Notes: a model not told the origin generated them from the sequence alone. 64,000 nucleotides of DNA from Chitinophagales bacterium (GCA_017303335.1 JAFLBK010000002.1:124001-188000), one strand, 5' to 3'; shown: positions 35,501-48,910, counted from the stretch's first letter. Translations and numbers: made by a program.

Positions 35501-36366
35501 TGGGTTGGACCGGTGATGGCAAGACCGATGAACTGATCAACATCCTGCTTCATAATTATAACATCAAGTATAACGAAGAACTGGGCCGTTACAAGCGTGA
35601 GAAATTCAACATCTCCATTGGCGACGAATTACCAGCCGGTGTACTGAAACTCGCCAAGGTTTACATGGCTGTAAAGCGTAAACTGAAAGTGGGTGATAAG
35701 ATGGCCGGTCGCCACGGTAACAAAGGTATTGTTGCCAAGATCGTACGCCAGGAAGACATGCCGTTCCTCGAAGACGGAACGCCGGTCGACATCGTGCTGA
35801 ACCCGCTGGGTGTACCGAGCCGTATGAACCTCGGACAGATCTATGAAACCGTTCTCGGCTGGGCCGGCGAAAAACTGAGCGTTCGTTTTGCCACGCCGAT
35901 CTTCGACGGGGCCAGCGTTTCAGAAATCGACGAACAGATCACCAAGGCAGGATTGCCCAAATTCGGCCACACTTATTTATATGACGGCGAAACCGGTGAA
36001 CGCTTCGACCAGAAAGCGACCGTGGGTATCATCTACGTGATCAAACTGCACCACATGGTGGATGATAAGATGCACGCCCGTTCGATCGGACCGTACAGTC
36101 TTATTACGCAGCAACCGCTCGGTGGTAAAGCCCAGTTCGGTGGCCAGCGTTTCGGTGAGATGGAAGTATGGGCACTCGAAGCTTATGGCGCATCCAACAT
36201 CCTGCAGGAATTGCTGACGCTGAAATCCGATGACATCATCGGAAGGGCCAAGACCTACGAGGCCATCGTGAAAGGCGACAACATTCCAAGGGCAGGTATC
36301 CCTGAATCATTCAACGTATTGGTTCATGAGTTACGCGGCTTGGGTCTGGATCTCAAATTTGATTAA
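32557..36366 (+). CDS. rpoB: DNA-directed RNA polymerase subunit beta
   Basis: 1269 aa from the ATG at 32557 ([16 protein letters not shown]); an in-frame ATG at 32494 adds a 21-residue extension without family similarity. The rifampicin region ([32 protein letters not shown]) is near residues 487-520, with no obvious resistance substitution. The catalytic-site stretch [11 protein letters not shown] and the C-terminal [21 protein letters not shown] are intact. An AT-rich inverted repeat starts at its stop codon. Confidence 0.97.
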   Translation: MSATKTNPAKRLNFGKVELLAETPDLLGIQIQSFKDFFQLQTTPDKRNVEGLFRVFKENFPITDTRNIFVLEFLDYFVDPPRYTIEECIERGLTYAVPLKAKLRLSCNDEEHVDFQTIVQDVFLGNIPYMTPRGTFVINGAERVVVSQLHRSPGVFFGQSIHPNGTKIYSARVIPFKGAWMEFATDINNVMFAYIDRKKKFPVTTLLRSIGYETDKDILELFGMADEVKADKKNLEKCIGKRLAARVLRTWVEDFVDEDTGEVVSIERNEIVLERDTVLDESNIAMIMEMEVKSIFIQKEEVSGDYAIIYNTLNKDTSNSELEAVQHIYKQLRGADAPDDETARGIIDKLFFSDKRYDLGEVGRYKINRRLGLNFPITKKVLTKDDIIAIIKTLVLLTNGKSEVDDIDHLSNRRVRTVGEQLYAQFGVGLARMARTIRERMNVRDNEVFTPVDLINARTLSSVINSFFGTSQLSQFLDQTNPLSEITHKRRISALGPGGLSRERAGFEVRDVHYSHYGRLCTIETPEGPNIGLISTLCVHAKINEMGFIETPYRKVDEGKVDMKKITYLSAEEEDTAKIAQANVEIDGKGNFVDDRIKSRQTGDFPILDKSEVEFMDVAPNQIVGLSASLIPFLEHDDANRALMGSNMQRQAVPLIKPEVPIVGTGLEAKAARDARIQIHAEGDGVVEFVDANEIHVRYKRNETQQLVSFDEDLIVYKLTKFVRTNQETCINLRPAVAKGQKVSEGDFLTEGYATKGGELALGRNMKVAFMPWKGYNFEDAIVISEKVVKEDLFTSIHISEFEIEVRDTKLGEEELTPDIPNVSEEATKDLDQNGIIRIGAHVKEGDILIGKITPKGESDPTPEEKLLRAIFGDKAGDAKDASLKAPSGTEGVIIDKKLFQRAKKDKNAKVREKAQLDKIEKTHEKNQADLLELLLGKLQTLLKEKASAGVSNNFGEVLIGKGAKFNSKNLANIDYQNVNPLGWTGDGKTDELINILLHNYNIKYNEELGRYKREKFNISIGDELPAGVLKLAKVYMAVKRKLKVGDKMAGRHGNKGIVAKIVRQEDMPFLEDGTPVDIVLNPLGVPSRMNLGQIYETVLGWAGEKLSVRFATPIFDGASVSEIDEQITKAGLPKFGHTYLYDGETGERFDQKATVGIIYVIKLHHMVDDKMHARSIGPYSLITQQPLGGKAQFGGQRFGEMEVWALEAYGASNILQELLTLKSDDIIGRAKTYEAIVKGDNIPRAGIPESFNVLVHELRGLGLDLKFD

Positions 36367-36425
36367 GTCAAAACTCAAAAGTGAAAACCCAGGATTTACT
36401 GGTTTTGACTTTCAACTTTTGACTT
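36365..36425 (+). repeat. Imperfect 25-bp inverted repeat starting at the rpoB stop
   Basis: AAGTCAAAACTCAAAAGTGA and the next bases (36365-36389) pair with GGTTTTGACTTTCAACTTTT and onward (36401-36425) at about 21 of 25 positions, with an 11-nt loop. It lies in the rpoB-rpoC spacer and overlaps the stop codon. Confidence 0.75.
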
Positions 36426-36461
36426 CTACCGTTAACATCAACTACAAACAGAATACATAAT

Positions 36462-40757
<4,296 letters not shown>

Positions 40758-40780
40758 CTGTAACGAATCTCAGATACGAA

Positions 40781-40807
40781 GGAGTAAGCATCGCTTACTC
40801 CTTTTTT
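40781..40807 (+). terminator. Terminator after rpoC
   Basis: Perfect 9-bp stem GGAGTAAGC (40781-40789) / GCTTACTCC (40793-40801), three-base loop, six T. On the other strand AAGGAGTAAG... lacks a comparable T-run. Confidence 0.88.
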
Positions 40808-41516
40808 ATTGCTGCAGGATCCGGCTGCCGGTTACGCCCGGGCGGGAGAAGACATAGGATTCCGTATTATCCAGGGGGCCTGTATATCCGTAGTCGGGAA
40901 TATTTCTGCCCAATACAATATCGCGGATGCCCACCAGCAGATCGCCTTGCCTGCGGAGCGTAACAATACCGTTGCCGCCGCGTTGCTCCAGGCGGTTCCT
41001 TTCTTCGGGCTTGAGAAAGGGATCGTCGTCGAAAATGAATTCATCGATATAGTATTCATTCCTGCCCGGTTCCTTGATGACCGGGTGAATATGTTTGAGC
41101 GCCGTGGAATTGGGGTAGGAGGCAGGCAACAGGGTGTAAAAACGGTATTCCCCTTTTGCATTGGTCCGGACCCAGCCACGGATATATCCATGACGGCGGG
41201 CCCAGCCTTTTTCATTGCCCCTTCGCGGGTACACCCCCTCCTGGTTGGTATGGTATACATAGAGGATCACATTGGCGGCTGGGGTTTTCCCGTCGGCTTC
41301 GTAGATAACACCCCGGATGAGCAAGCGGGGCCCCGGATCGTTGAAATCGGGGAGTGTATCCACTTCATCCAGCGCATCGAACGGAACCGGCGATTCGTAA
41401 ATGGCTTCACATCCTTCGCAGGATCCGCCCACCCTGACCTTGTTCTTCGGTTGTTGCGAACAGGCACTGAGGAAAAGGAAACAGCACAGAACGGTTAAAA
41501 AAGAATAATACGGCAT
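40806..41516 (-). CDS. Intradiol ring-cleavage dioxygenase-like lipoprotein
   Basis: 236 aa. The signal peptide ends in LFLSAC, a lipobox, so the protein is membrane-anchored. The core matches the intradiol (catechol/protocatechuate) dioxygenase fold: RGVIYEADGKTPAANVILYVYHTNQEGVY, then GEYRFYTLLPASYP and KHIHPVI. Candidate Fe(III) ligands are the Tyr of EGVYP, the Tyr of ASYP, and the two His of HIH. An extracytoplasmic location is unusual for a classical aromatic degradation enzyme. No aromatic catabolic genes are nearby, so the real substrate is uncertain. Confidence 0.8.
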   Translation of the reverse strand: MPYYSFLTVLCCFLFLSACSQQPKNKVRVGGSCEGCEAIYESPVPFDALDEVDTLPDFNDPGPRLLIRGVIYEADGKTPAANVILYVYHTNQEGVYPRRGNEKGWARRHGYIRGWVRTNAKGEYRFYTLLPASYPNSTALKHIHPVIKEPGRNEYYIDEFIFDDDPFLKPEERNRLEQRGGNGIVTLRRQGDLLVGIRDIVLGRNIPDYGYTGPLDNTESYVFSRPGVTGSRILQQ

Positions 41517-41673
41517 AACAGAACGGTTTAGGGAATAAAAATCGGCAACCCGGGAGCCCGGTCAAAATCAGTTACACCAACCAGGCGCTTTCCTTGACGA
41601 AGCGGAATGCTGCATTTCGTCAAGTGCTGCCGGTATTTCCTGTAAACCCGGTTCTGCGGGGAATTTGTACATT

Positions 41674-41681
41674 TAGTTTTG
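41674..41681 (+). promoter_or_regulatory. -7 box TAGTTTTG directly before the histidine kinase gene
   Basis: Matches TAnnTTTG and ends 4 nt before the ATG at 41686. If active, the message would have almost no leader. Confidence 0.4.
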
Positions 41682-41685
41682 ACAC

Positions 41686-42711
41686 ATGCACAACGCCGCC
41701 TTCTTTATACGTTACAAACTGCACCACCTGTTCGCCTGGATGCTGCTGTTCGGGTTATGGTTCATGCTGCGCTACGAGGATTATCCTACCGGGCAGAAAG
41801 CCTTCCTGGTCACCCTCATCAAAGTGGCCGACCTGGCCATCATGGTGTACATCACCAATTACCTGCTGATACCCCGCCTGCTGTATAAGAAGCACTACGT
41901 ATCGTTCGCCCTGGCGTTCCTGGTCATGATACTCCTGAGCAGCGCCCTGAAGATGAATATCCTGGGCCGCCTCCTCGATAACCCCCTGTTGCTGAATCTT
42001 ACCGGCAATCTCAAACAGCGCCTGTACGACAATGTGATCCCGCATTTCTTCCTTGTGACCGCCGGCGCCGCGATCAAACTGATGGTCGATCATACCCGCA
42101 TGCAGCAACGCATGACCGAGATGGCCCGGGAGAAAGCCGAGGCGGAACTGAATTTTCTCAAATCACAGATCAATCCGCATTTCCTGTTCAACTCACTGAA
42201 CTCGGTTTATTTTCTCATCGATAAGAACAATACAGAGGCCCGTGGTGCGCTGCACAAGTTCTCAGCGATGCTGCGCTACCAGTTATATGAAATGAACGGC
42301 AAAAGCGTTCCGGTTGAAAAAGAGATCGAATACCTGAACGATTATATCGATCTCCAGAAACTGCGGAAAGACGAACAGTGCGAGGTCAGTTTCGGCGCTT
42401 CGCCCGACGTGCGGGGATTTACGCTCGAACCGCTGCTCCTCATTCCCTTCGTAGAGAACGCCTTCAAACACATTTCGCACCATGCGGATAAACCCAATTT
42501 TATCCGGGGCGGCATGACGATGCAGGGAAACCGGTTTCGGTTCTTACTGGAAAATTCGCAGGAAGCGGAAAATAAAGGAACGCATCCGCATTCGGGGATA
42601 GGACTTGTCAATGTCCGGCGCCGCCTCGAATTGCTCTATCCCGGCAGGCACGATCTGCGGATACAAAATGATAACGGCGTATTCACGGTCGATCTTTTTA
42701 TACACGTATAA
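41686..42711 (+). CDS. LytS-type sensor histidine kinase (His_kinase family)
   Basis: 341 aa. Four hydrophobic segments occupy residues 1-135, with no large extracytoplasmic loop. The His_kinase domain has the phospho-acceptor His165 in LKSQINPHFLFNSLNS, and an HATPase region with PFVENAFKH and GIGLVNVRRRLEL. It is 10 bp upstream of a LytTR response regulator, its obvious partner. The signal is unknown; with such short loops it may sense membrane state or a partner protein. Confidence 0.92.
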   Translation: MHNAAFFIRYKLHHLFAWMLLFGLWFMLRYEDYPTGQKAFLVTLIKVADLAIMVYITNYLLIPRLLYKKHYVSFALAFLVMILLSSALKMNILGRLLDNPLLLNLTGNLKQRLYDNVIPHFFLVTAGAAIKLMVDHTRMQQRMTEMAREKAEAELNFLKSQINPHFLFNSLNSVYFLIDKNNTEARGALHKFSAMLRYQLYEMNGKSVPVEKEIEYLNDYIDLQKLRKDEQCEVSFGASPDVRGFTLEPLLLIPFVENAFKHISHHADKPNFIRGGMTMQGNRFRFLLENSQEAENKGTHPHSGIGLVNVRRRLELLYPGRHDLRIQNDNGVFTVDLFIHV

Positions 42712-42721
42712 GTACATACTT

Positions 42722-43435
42722 ATGACCATCAACTGTATTATCATCGATGACGAACCCCTGGCAAGAGCCGGTATGAAGGAATATTTGGCCGATGTCGATT
42801 TCCTGCACCTGGCCGGTACTTTCGATAACCCGCTGGCCGCCGCCGGCCTGATCAGCAGCGGCGATATTCACCTGGTATTCCTCGACATCCAGATGCCCAA
42901 AATAACAGGGCTGGAATTTTACAAGACATTGAAGAACCCGCCCGCTGTGATATTCACCACCGCCTACCCGCAATATGCGCTGGAGGGTTTTGAAGTGAAC
43001 GCCCTCGATTACCTGGTGAAGCCGGTTTCTTTCGACCGGTTTCTCAAAGCGGTGCTCAAGGCCAAAGAATTTTTTGAAGTCAGGCAATTGAATAAGGCGG
43101 AGGCGGCGGAACCCTATTTCTTCATCAAGGCGGATAATAAGCTGGTGAAGATTTTATTCGACGAGATACTGTACGTGGAAGCCCTGCAGAATTACGTGAA
43201 TATCCATACCGCCGATAAGAAGTACATGAGCTATCTCACGTTTAAATCGGTGGAAGATTACCTCCCTGCCTCCCGGTTCATCAAAGTGCATAAATCCTAT
43301 ATTGTAGCGGCGCACCGGGTAGACAGCATCGATGGCAACGAGATCCGTATCGGGCAACACCGCATCCCCATCAGCCGCAGCCTGAAAGACGAAGTGATCG
43401 AAAAACTGGTATCGGGAAAATTCCTGAAGCGCTGA
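42722..43435 (+). CDS. LytTR-family response regulator
   Basis: 237 aa from the ATG at 42722 (MTINCIIIDDEPLARAG); the frame is open further upstream but overlaps the kinase gene. Receiver domain: acidic pair DDE near residues 9-11, phospho-acceptor Asp55 in FLDIQMPK, Lys in DYLVKPVSF. The C-terminal LytTR DNA-binding domain covers about 135-235 (ILYVEALQNYVNIHT, FIKVHKSYIVAA). It probably controls a few target promoters as a phosphorylated dimer. Confidence 0.94.
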   Translation: MTINCIIIDDEPLARAGMKEYLADVDFLHLAGTFDNPLAAAGLISSGDIHLVFLDIQMPKITGLEFYKTLKNPPAVIFTTAYPQYALEGFEVNALDYLVKPVSFDRFLKAVLKAKEFFEVRQLNKAEAAEPYFFIKADNKLVKILFDEILYVEALQNYVNIHTADKKYMSYLTFKSVEDYLPASRFIKVHKSYIVAAHRVDSIDGNEIRIGQHRIPISRSLKDEVIEKLVSGKFLKR

Positions 43436-43443
43436 ACGATCCG

Positions 43444-43968
43444 TTATTTGAACACGATCCCGCTCATGATCTTTTTAGCGGTTTTGTCGTGCGTTTGTTT
43501 CTCCGCATCGGATACAAACGTGGCCAGGTAGAGTTTTGACTTGTAGAAACAGAACCACTGGGTGCAGCGTACCCGTATGGATTCATCGGATTTGCTGTAC
43601 CCGGAGTATACCAGTTCCGCCGCTTCGTAGTTGTTCCATTTGAAGTAGCGAAGACTCTCTTCCTTGAAATCGGAGAAGGCGTTTGCCATCTGTTGCGTTA
43701 CCGTCGGGAACAGGTCTTTGATCCGGGCGTCTTTACCGAACGATTTATTGTACGAAACGGCGATGTTGATATTCTCGTAGAAGGTATCATCTTTTCCATC
43801 CGAAGGAGAAGTGAAGAATACCCGGTTACCGGCTTTGATTTTATTGATCCAGTTTGATGGGTAACTGGCGGTGAAATTACCGGCCGAATCGGTAAAGGTC
43901 TTCCATTGCTGGCCCAATGTATTCAGCGTAAACAGGCAGGCGGGTATAAGGAAAAGGAGTCGGCGCAT
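43444..43968 (-). CDS. Exported protein of unknown function, PsbP/DUF1795-like fold possible
   Basis: 174 aa from the ATG at 43968 with signal peptide MRRLLFLIPACLFTLNTLGQ. The mature part begins QWKTFTDSAGNFTASYPSNW, a pattern often seen in PsbP-like small domains (sequence F.YP..W), and ends KKIMSGIVFK, also in keeping with that fold. No catalytic residues are evident. It converges on the response regulator gene with an 8-bp gap. Function is unknown. Confidence 0.6.
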   Translation of the reverse strand: MRRLLFLIPACLFTLNTLGQQWKTFTDSAGNFTASYPSNWINKIKAGNRVFFTSPSDGKDDTFYENINIAVSYNKSFGKDARIKDLFPTVTQQMANAFSDFKEESLRYFKWNNYEAAELVYSGYSKSDESIRVRCTQWFCFYKSKLYLATFVSDAEKQTHDKTAKKIMSGIVFK

Positions 43969-44117
43969 ACAGGTATTTTGCGACAAGATAGCGAAATATC
44001 GAAAATGATTTCTGCCTACGCGTTTTCTTACGCGGGAGGGGGTTAACCCTTTCCTAAAACTTTTTCAAAGCCATTGCCAGCGTTGGGTTTGTAAGTATAT
44101 TGCCGGGAAATAAACGA

Positions 44118-44735
44118 ATGATGAAGAACCTCTCCCTGATCCTCAATATAGTGCTGCTGCTGGCTGTCGGGTACCTCTATTATTACGATTTCTCCGGTAA
44201 AAAGGCCCGGGATGTGGCGGAAAAGATCAGCCGCCCGTATAGTACGAACGACAGCGGAAGCCATCGCCCGGTGCTGGCTTATGTAGACCTGGATTCGCTG
44301 AATTCCGGAATACTCTTTATGAAAGAAAAGAAAAAGGAACTGGATGTGGAGCTCAAGGAGGCAGACCGTAACTATGAAGAAGGGATCCGGAAACTGCAGG
44401 CAGCGAGGGATAATTTCATGAAACGGGGCACAACGGTTTCCGATGCCGAAGCACGCAGTTTTTCCGAACAACTTGTGGCGGAACAGCAGCTGCTGGAAAA
44501 CAAACGTCAGCAACGGGGTCAGGAACTGAATACAAAAAGCTTCGATATCCTTGAAGTGTTCAGAAAGCGATTGAAGGATTTCCTCACCGAATACAACAAG
44601 GATAAGAACTACCAGTGCATCTTCATGGTTGGTTCTGAACAGGAATACATGATATACAGGGATTCAAGTCTTAATATCACCGCCGACGTGATCAAAGGGC
44701 TGAATGAAAAATGGAAGCCTGCATCCAAACAATAA
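44118..44735 (+). CDS. OmpH/Skp-family periplasmic chaperone-like protein
   Basis: 205 aa from the ATG at 44118 (a second ATG follows at 44121). A single N-terminal hydrophobic helix (LILNIVLLLAVGYLYYYDF) is followed by the family's VLAYVDLDSLNSG motif. A long charged coiled coil comes next (about residues 70-150, KEKKKELDVELKEADRNYEEGIRKLQAARD). The C-terminal part is a short beta/alpha end. Skp-type trimers carry unfolded outer-membrane proteins through the periplasm. The hydrophobic helix may be retained as an anchor, unlike cleaved Skp. Confidence 0.8.
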   Translation: MMKNLSLILNIVLLLAVGYLYYYDFSGKKARDVAEKISRPYSTNDSGSHRPVLAYVDLDSLNSGILFMKEKKKELDVELKEADRNYEEGIRKLQAARDNFMKRGTTVSDAEARSFSEQLVAEQQLLENKRQQRGQELNTKSFDILEVFRKRLKDFLTEYNKDKNYQCIFMVGSEQEYMIYRDSSLNITADVIKGLNEKWKPASKQ

Positions 44736-44779
44736 TTTCCCGTAATTTATCTATCTTGTTCTGCTAAACAGGGAAACCA

Positions 44780-46195
44780 ATGACAGAACAGACTGCTGCT
44801 TTTAAACCAACCCTCGGCCTGCTCGATTCGACCATGATCGTGGCGGGATCCATGATCGGTTCGGGTATCTTTATCGTAAGCGCCGACATCACCCGGCATG
44901 TGGGAAGCGCCGGATGGCTCATTATGGTATGGCTGATCACCGGCTTCATGACCCTTACGGCGGCATTGAGCTATGGCGAACTGAGCGCCATGTTCCCCAA
45001 GGCCGGCGGTCAATATGTTTACCTCAAGGAAGCATTCAATCCCCTGGCCGGTTTCCTGTACGGCTGGAGTTTCTTCGCGGTGATCCAAACCGCTACGATC
45101 GCGGCGGTAGGAGTGGCCTTCAGTAAATTCGCGGCCTATCTTATCCCGGCACTGAGCGAAAAGAACATATTGGCCGATCTCGGGTTTGTTCAGATATCCG
45201 CCGCACAACTCGTGGCCATCCTGCTCATCATCCTGCTCACCTATATCAATTCACGGGGCATACAAAACGGTAAGATCATTCAGACCGTTTTTACCGCCAC
45301 CAAACTCCTCAGTTTATTCGGACTGATCGTTTTCGGTTTTATCCTGGCCGCGAAGTCGGAGATATGGAATGCCAACTGGACCGACGCGTTTTCGATGAAG
45401 GGATGGGATGCCGATACCAAATCATGGGGTGAAGTGCTCGGCGCGGGAATGGTAGGCGCTGTAGCGGCATCCATGGTAGGTTCTATCTTCAGCAGCGATG
45501 CCTGGAACAATGTTACCTTCATCGCGGGTGAAGTAAAGAATCCCAAACGCAATATTGGTTTGGCCCTGTTCCTGGGAACGCTGATCGTAACGGTGATCTA
45601 TGTGGCCACCAACCTCATGTATGTTTCCGTATTGCCCATGAACGAGATTGCCTTTGCCGAAAACGACCGGGTAGCAGTAACGGCTTCGCATGCCATCTTC
45701 GGCAACGCCGGCACCATCGTGATCGCGGTGATGATCATGATCTCCACCTTCGGCTGCAACAACGGACTTATCCTCGCCGGCGCCCGGGTGTACAACGCGA
45801 TGGCGCTGGATGGCCTGTTCTTTAAGAAAGCGGCCGCGCTCAATAAATACGCGGTTCCCGAATATGCCCTCTGGGCACAGTGCGTCATGGCCTCTATTCT
45901 TTGCCTGAGCGGAAAGTATGGCGACCTGCTGGACATGATCTCCTTCGTGGTTGTGCTTTTCTATGCCATCACCATTATCGGCATATTCAAACTCCGCAAA
46001 ACCCGTCCGGATGCGGAACGTCCGTATAAGGCTTTCGGGTATCCCATACTGCCGGCGGTTTATATCCTGCTGGCGCTTGTGTTCTGTGTATTCCTGATTT
46101 TATTCAAGCCCGTATATGCCGGTATCGGACTCGGCATTGTGCTCCTGGGGATACCTGTTTATTTTATCTCCATTTCGAACCAGAAGAAAAGTTAG
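44780..46195 (+). CDS. APC-superfamily amino acid permease
   Basis: 471 aa with about twelve membrane spans. The first helix holds SMIGSGIFIV, the consensus substrate-binding glycine motif of the APC fold, and FPKAGGQYVYLKEAF follows. The PYKAFGYPILPAVYIL stretch near the C-terminus is typical of the LAT/YfnA-like subgroup. It moves amino acids across the inner membrane; the specific amino acid is not readable. It lies 5 bp before the heptose kinase gene and is probably co-transcribed. Confidence 0.9.
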   Translation: MTEQTAAFKPTLGLLDSTMIVAGSMIGSGIFIVSADITRHVGSAGWLIMVWLITGFMTLTAALSYGELSAMFPKAGGQYVYLKEAFNPLAGFLYGWSFFAVIQTATIAAVGVAFSKFAAYLIPALSEKNILADLGFVQISAAQLVAILLIILLTYINSRGIQNGKIIQTVFTATKLLSLFGLIVFGFILAAKSEIWNANWTDAFSMKGWDADTKSWGEVLGAGMVGAVAASMVGSIFSSDAWNNVTFIAGEVKNPKRNIGLALFLGTLIVTVIYVATNLMYVSVLPMNEIAFAENDRVAVTASHAIFGNAGTIVIAVMIMISTFGCNNGLILAGARVYNAMALDGLFFKKAAALNKYAVPEYALWAQCVMASILCLSGKYGDLLDMISFVVVLFYAITIIGIFKLRKTRPDAERPYKAFGYPILPAVYILLALVFCVFLILFKPVYAGIGLGIVLLGIPVYFISISNQKKS

Positions 46196-46200
46196 TTCCT

Positions 46201-47196
46201 ATGCCGGGTCATGATTTTGAGCAACTCTTTCACCAGTTCCATCAACTTAAGGTAGCCGTTGTCGGTGATGTGATGCTGGACACCTATTGGTGGGGCCATG
46301 TAGACCGTATTTCACCCGAAGCCCCGGTGCCGGTGGTGGCGGTAAGCCGGAAAGAGCAACGCATCGGCGGGGCCGGTAATGTAGCGTTGAATGCCCGGTC
46401 GCTCGGCGCAGCGGTAAGTATGATCAGCGTGCTGGGTAAAGACGACGATGGCGACAGCCTTACGGCGTTGCTGCAGGAGCAGGGCATCCAGTCAACATAC
46501 CTGGTGCATAGCGAACAGCGCATCACCACCAATAAGATCCGTATCATCAGCCGTAACCAGCACATGATGCGCCTCGATGCGGAAATTACCGCCGACATCG
46601 GCCCGGAAGACGAAGACAGGCTCTTTTACGCGTTTGAAAATTATGTGGCCGCCGAAAATCCCAACGTGGTGATCCTGGAGGATTACAATAAAGGCGTGCT
46701 TACCGATAAACTCATCCGCAAGGTGGTTGATCTCTGCGGTAAAAAGGGGATCCTTACAGCGGTGGATCCAAAACGGAAGAATTTCTTTTCCTATGAAGGC
46801 GTGGGGATATTCAAACCCAACCTGAAGGAGGTTAAAGAGGGATTGAACATGCTGCCGGAAACCATCAATCTTCATGTATTACAGGATATGCACCTGCAGT
46901 TGCAGGAAAAACTCAGGCATACCATCTCCCTGATCACGCTTTCGGAGAAGGGCGTCTTTTATCAAAAAGACAACGACGCGGCAATCATACCCACGCATAT
47001 CCGCAGCATTGCCGATGTGAGCGGTGCCGGCGATACCGTGATCGCTGTGGCTTCCCTGGTGTACGCGGCCACGAACGATGTACGGCTGATGGCCGAGGTG
47101 GCCAATATTGCCGGCGGACTGGTTTGTGAAGAAGTGGGTACCGTGGCGATCGATGCCACGAAACTGCTGGCCGAGTGCAAACACCTGCTGGGTTAA
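46201..47196 (+). CDS. D-glycero-beta-D-manno-heptose-7-phosphate kinase (RfaE/HldE domain I)
   Basis: 331 aa PfkB/ribokinase fold. The signature VVGDVMLDTYWWGHVDRISPEAP is diagnostic of the RfaE1 kinase; IGGAGNVALNARSLGA and the C-terminal DVSGAGDTVIAVASL contain the catalytic Asp and the anion hole. It phosphorylates heptose-7-phosphate at C1 on the way to ADP-heptose for lipopolysaccharide. The nucleotidyltransferase domain found in fused HldE is missing, so a separate RfaE2/HldC must exist elsewhere. The stop overlaps the stop of the next, convergent gene. Confidence 0.88.
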   Translation: MPGHDFEQLFHQFHQLKVAVVGDVMLDTYWWGHVDRISPEAPVPVVAVSRKEQRIGGAGNVALNARSLGAAVSMISVLGKDDDGDSLTALLQEQGIQSTYLVHSEQRITTNKIRIISRNQHMMRLDAEITADIGPEDEDRLFYAFENYVAAENPNVVILEDYNKGVLTDKLIRKVVDLCGKKGILTAVDPKRKNFFSYEGVGIFKPNLKEVKEGLNMLPETINLHVLQDMHLQLQEKLRHTISLITLSEKGVFYQKDNDAAIIPTHIRSIADVSGAGDTVIAVASLVYAATNDVRLMAEVANIAGGLVCEEVGTVAIDATKLLAECKHLLG

Positions 47197-47891
47197 GCGC
47201 CTGGTAATTTCTTTTCCCTCTCCATTTTCAACCGGGCCTTCGCCTCGGTGATATTGATGATGCGGTCGAACCGAAAGTACACTTCCACATAGATCTTCAC
47301 CAGGGCCAGCACCAGTATAAATACATGGCCGCCGCCAAAAACCAGGAGCATGCTTCCTATGATCACTACAAATTGCTGTACAATGATCCGCCCGTAAGGT
47401 TGCATCATCACCTTCAGCATCGACACGGTTTTGTATTCCCCGGTCAGGAAGAAATCGAAAAGGGTCTGCAGGGTATAATAGATCACGAAGATGGCAAGCA
47501 GTAATTTACCCTCGTCGCCCAGGATCGCCGGTATCCGGGCATAGACCCCAAAGGTTGAATGGTCGCTCACCAGCCCGCTGACCGAAAAGAATATCTGTGT
47601 TTGTACGAAAACGAAGATGCCGTAGTGCACCAGGAAGAATAGTATAAAGAACAAGCCGCCCACCTGTACCGGTACCGATCCGCCCTGCCACTCGTCTCTT
47701 GGCTTTATGAACAGGGTGATGACGGCGATTTTCAGGATCGTGAACAAACCAATGATCACCGTCTCGAGGCAATAAACAAGGAATACCTTTGTCGCACTCC
47801 ATTGCTCGAACCATACGCAATAGACCGGAACCAGATTTACGATTATCAACAGATAGTCTGCCGCAGTTAGTTTTCTTTTAAGCATTCGCAT
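47193..47891 (-). CDS. Multi-pass membrane protein of unknown function, DUF6498-like
   Basis: 232 aa with about six hydrophobic segments. Sequence features include VNLVPVYCVWFEQW, a first-helix pattern, and GGLFFILFFLVHYGIFVFVQTQIFF in the middle. This arrangement resembles DUF6498 membrane proteins, but the assignment is tentative. Two ATG codons (47891 and 47885) are possible starts. The stop codons of this gene and hldE-kinase overlap tail to tail in TTAA. No function can be given. Confidence 0.6.
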   Translation of the reverse strand: MRMLKRKLTAADYLLIIVNLVPVYCVWFEQWSATKVFLVYCLETVIIGLFTILKIAVITLFIKPRDEWQGGSVPVQVGGLFFILFFLVHYGIFVFVQTQIFFSVSGLVSDHSTFGVYARIPAILGDEGKLLLAIFVIYYTLQTLFDFFLTGEYKTVSMLKVMMQPYGRIIVQQFVVIIGSMLLVFGGGHVFILVLALVKIYVEVYFRFDRIINITEAKARLKMEREKKLPGA

Positions 47892-47924
47892 AAAATTTCA
47901 GAAAGTTTGCGATGGTAAAATAGA

Positions 47925-47932
47925 TAATTTTG
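47925..47932 (+). promoter_or_regulatory. -7 box TAATTTTG upstream of the isoaspartyl peptidase gene
   Basis: Matches TAnnTTTG, 27 nt before the ATG at 47960; a TTTG at 47906-47909 is closer (15 nt) than usual. Confidence 0.4.
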
Positions 47933-47959
47933 ACCCCATACAAATACCCAATACCACGT

Positions 47960-48910
47960 ATGCAGCAATTCTCTATGGTGATCCACGGCGGCGCCGGCAC
48001 CATCCTCAAGGAAGACATGACCCCCGAACTGGAACAGGCGTATATCCAGGGGCTTGAAGAAGCTCTTACGGCGGGTTATGCCGTACTGGAACAGGGAGGC
48101 ACAGCGGTCAATGCGATCAAAGCTGCGGTGGTGGTGCTGGAAGACAACCTGCTTTTCAATGCAGGCCGCGGATCGGTGTTTACCAAGAAGGGTGTACAGG
48201 AAATGGACGCCGCCATCATGGATGGCAGGAACCTCGACGCCGGCTCTGTTGCCGGTATCCGCAATGTGCGCAATCCCATCGAACTGGCTGCCGAAGTGAT
48301 GGTCAACAGCAACCACGTTTTTTTGAGCGGCAAGGGTGCCAATGATTTCGCGATCAAACAGGGCATCAAACTGGAACCCGATGAATATTTCTTCTCCCAG
48401 TTCCGCTACGATCAGTGGAAAGAGATCCGCGACAGCGATAATTATTCCCTCGACCATACGAACAAAGGACTCGAAGAACTGATGAAGGATAAGAAATTCG
48501 GAACGGTTGGCGCTGTAGCCTGCGACCAGTTTGGTAATATCGCGGCTGCCACCAGCACCGGGGGCATGACGAACAAAAAATACGGCCGCATCGGCGATAG
48601 TCCGCTGATCGGCGCCGGCACCTATGCCAACAACCGCACCTGTGCCATCAGCTGCACGGGCCATGGCGAACCATTCATCTGCGCTGTAGCGGCGCACGAC
48701 GTGAGCTGCCTCATGGAATACAAAGGCCTCAGCCTGAAAGACGCGATGAACGAAGTGGTGAATAAGAAACTCGTGCAGATGAAGGGAGAGGGCGGAATGA
48801 TCGGGGTAGACGCCGCCGGCAACGTGGGAATGATATTCAACAGCGCGGGCATGTACCGGGCCATGCAAAGCAGTAACGGAGAAAAAAAGATTGGTATCTA
48901 TAAAGACTAA
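47960..48910 (+). CDS. iaaA: Isoaspartyl peptidase/L-asparaginase (Ntn hydrolase, plant type)
   Basis: 316 aa from the ATG at 47960 (MQQFSMVIHGGAGTI). The precursor is cleaved before Thr182 in KFGTVGAVACDQFGNIAAATSTGG, which becomes the N-terminal nucleophile. Downstream RIGDSPLIGAGTYANN and the TGHGE motif contact substrate. The enzyme splits isoaspartyl dipeptides and asparagine. It would hydrolyse the beta-Asp-Arg dipeptides made by cyanophycinase (at 1399-2298). No signal peptide, so cytosolic. Confidence 0.93.
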   Translation: MQQFSMVIHGGAGTILKEDMTPELEQAYIQGLEEALTAGYAVLEQGGTAVNAIKAAVVVLEDNLLFNAGRGSVFTKKGVQEMDAAIMDGRNLDAGSVAGIRNVRNPIELAAEVMVNSNHVFLSGKGANDFAIKQGIKLEPDEYFFSQFRYDQWKEIRDSDNYSLDHTNKGLEELMKDKKFGTVGAVACDQFGNIAAATSTGGMTNKKYGRIGDSPLIGAGTYANNRTCAISCTGHGEPFICAVAAHDVSCLMEYKGLSLKDAMNEVVNKKLVQMKGEGGMIGVDAAGNVGMIFNSAGMYRAMQSSNGEKKIGIYKD

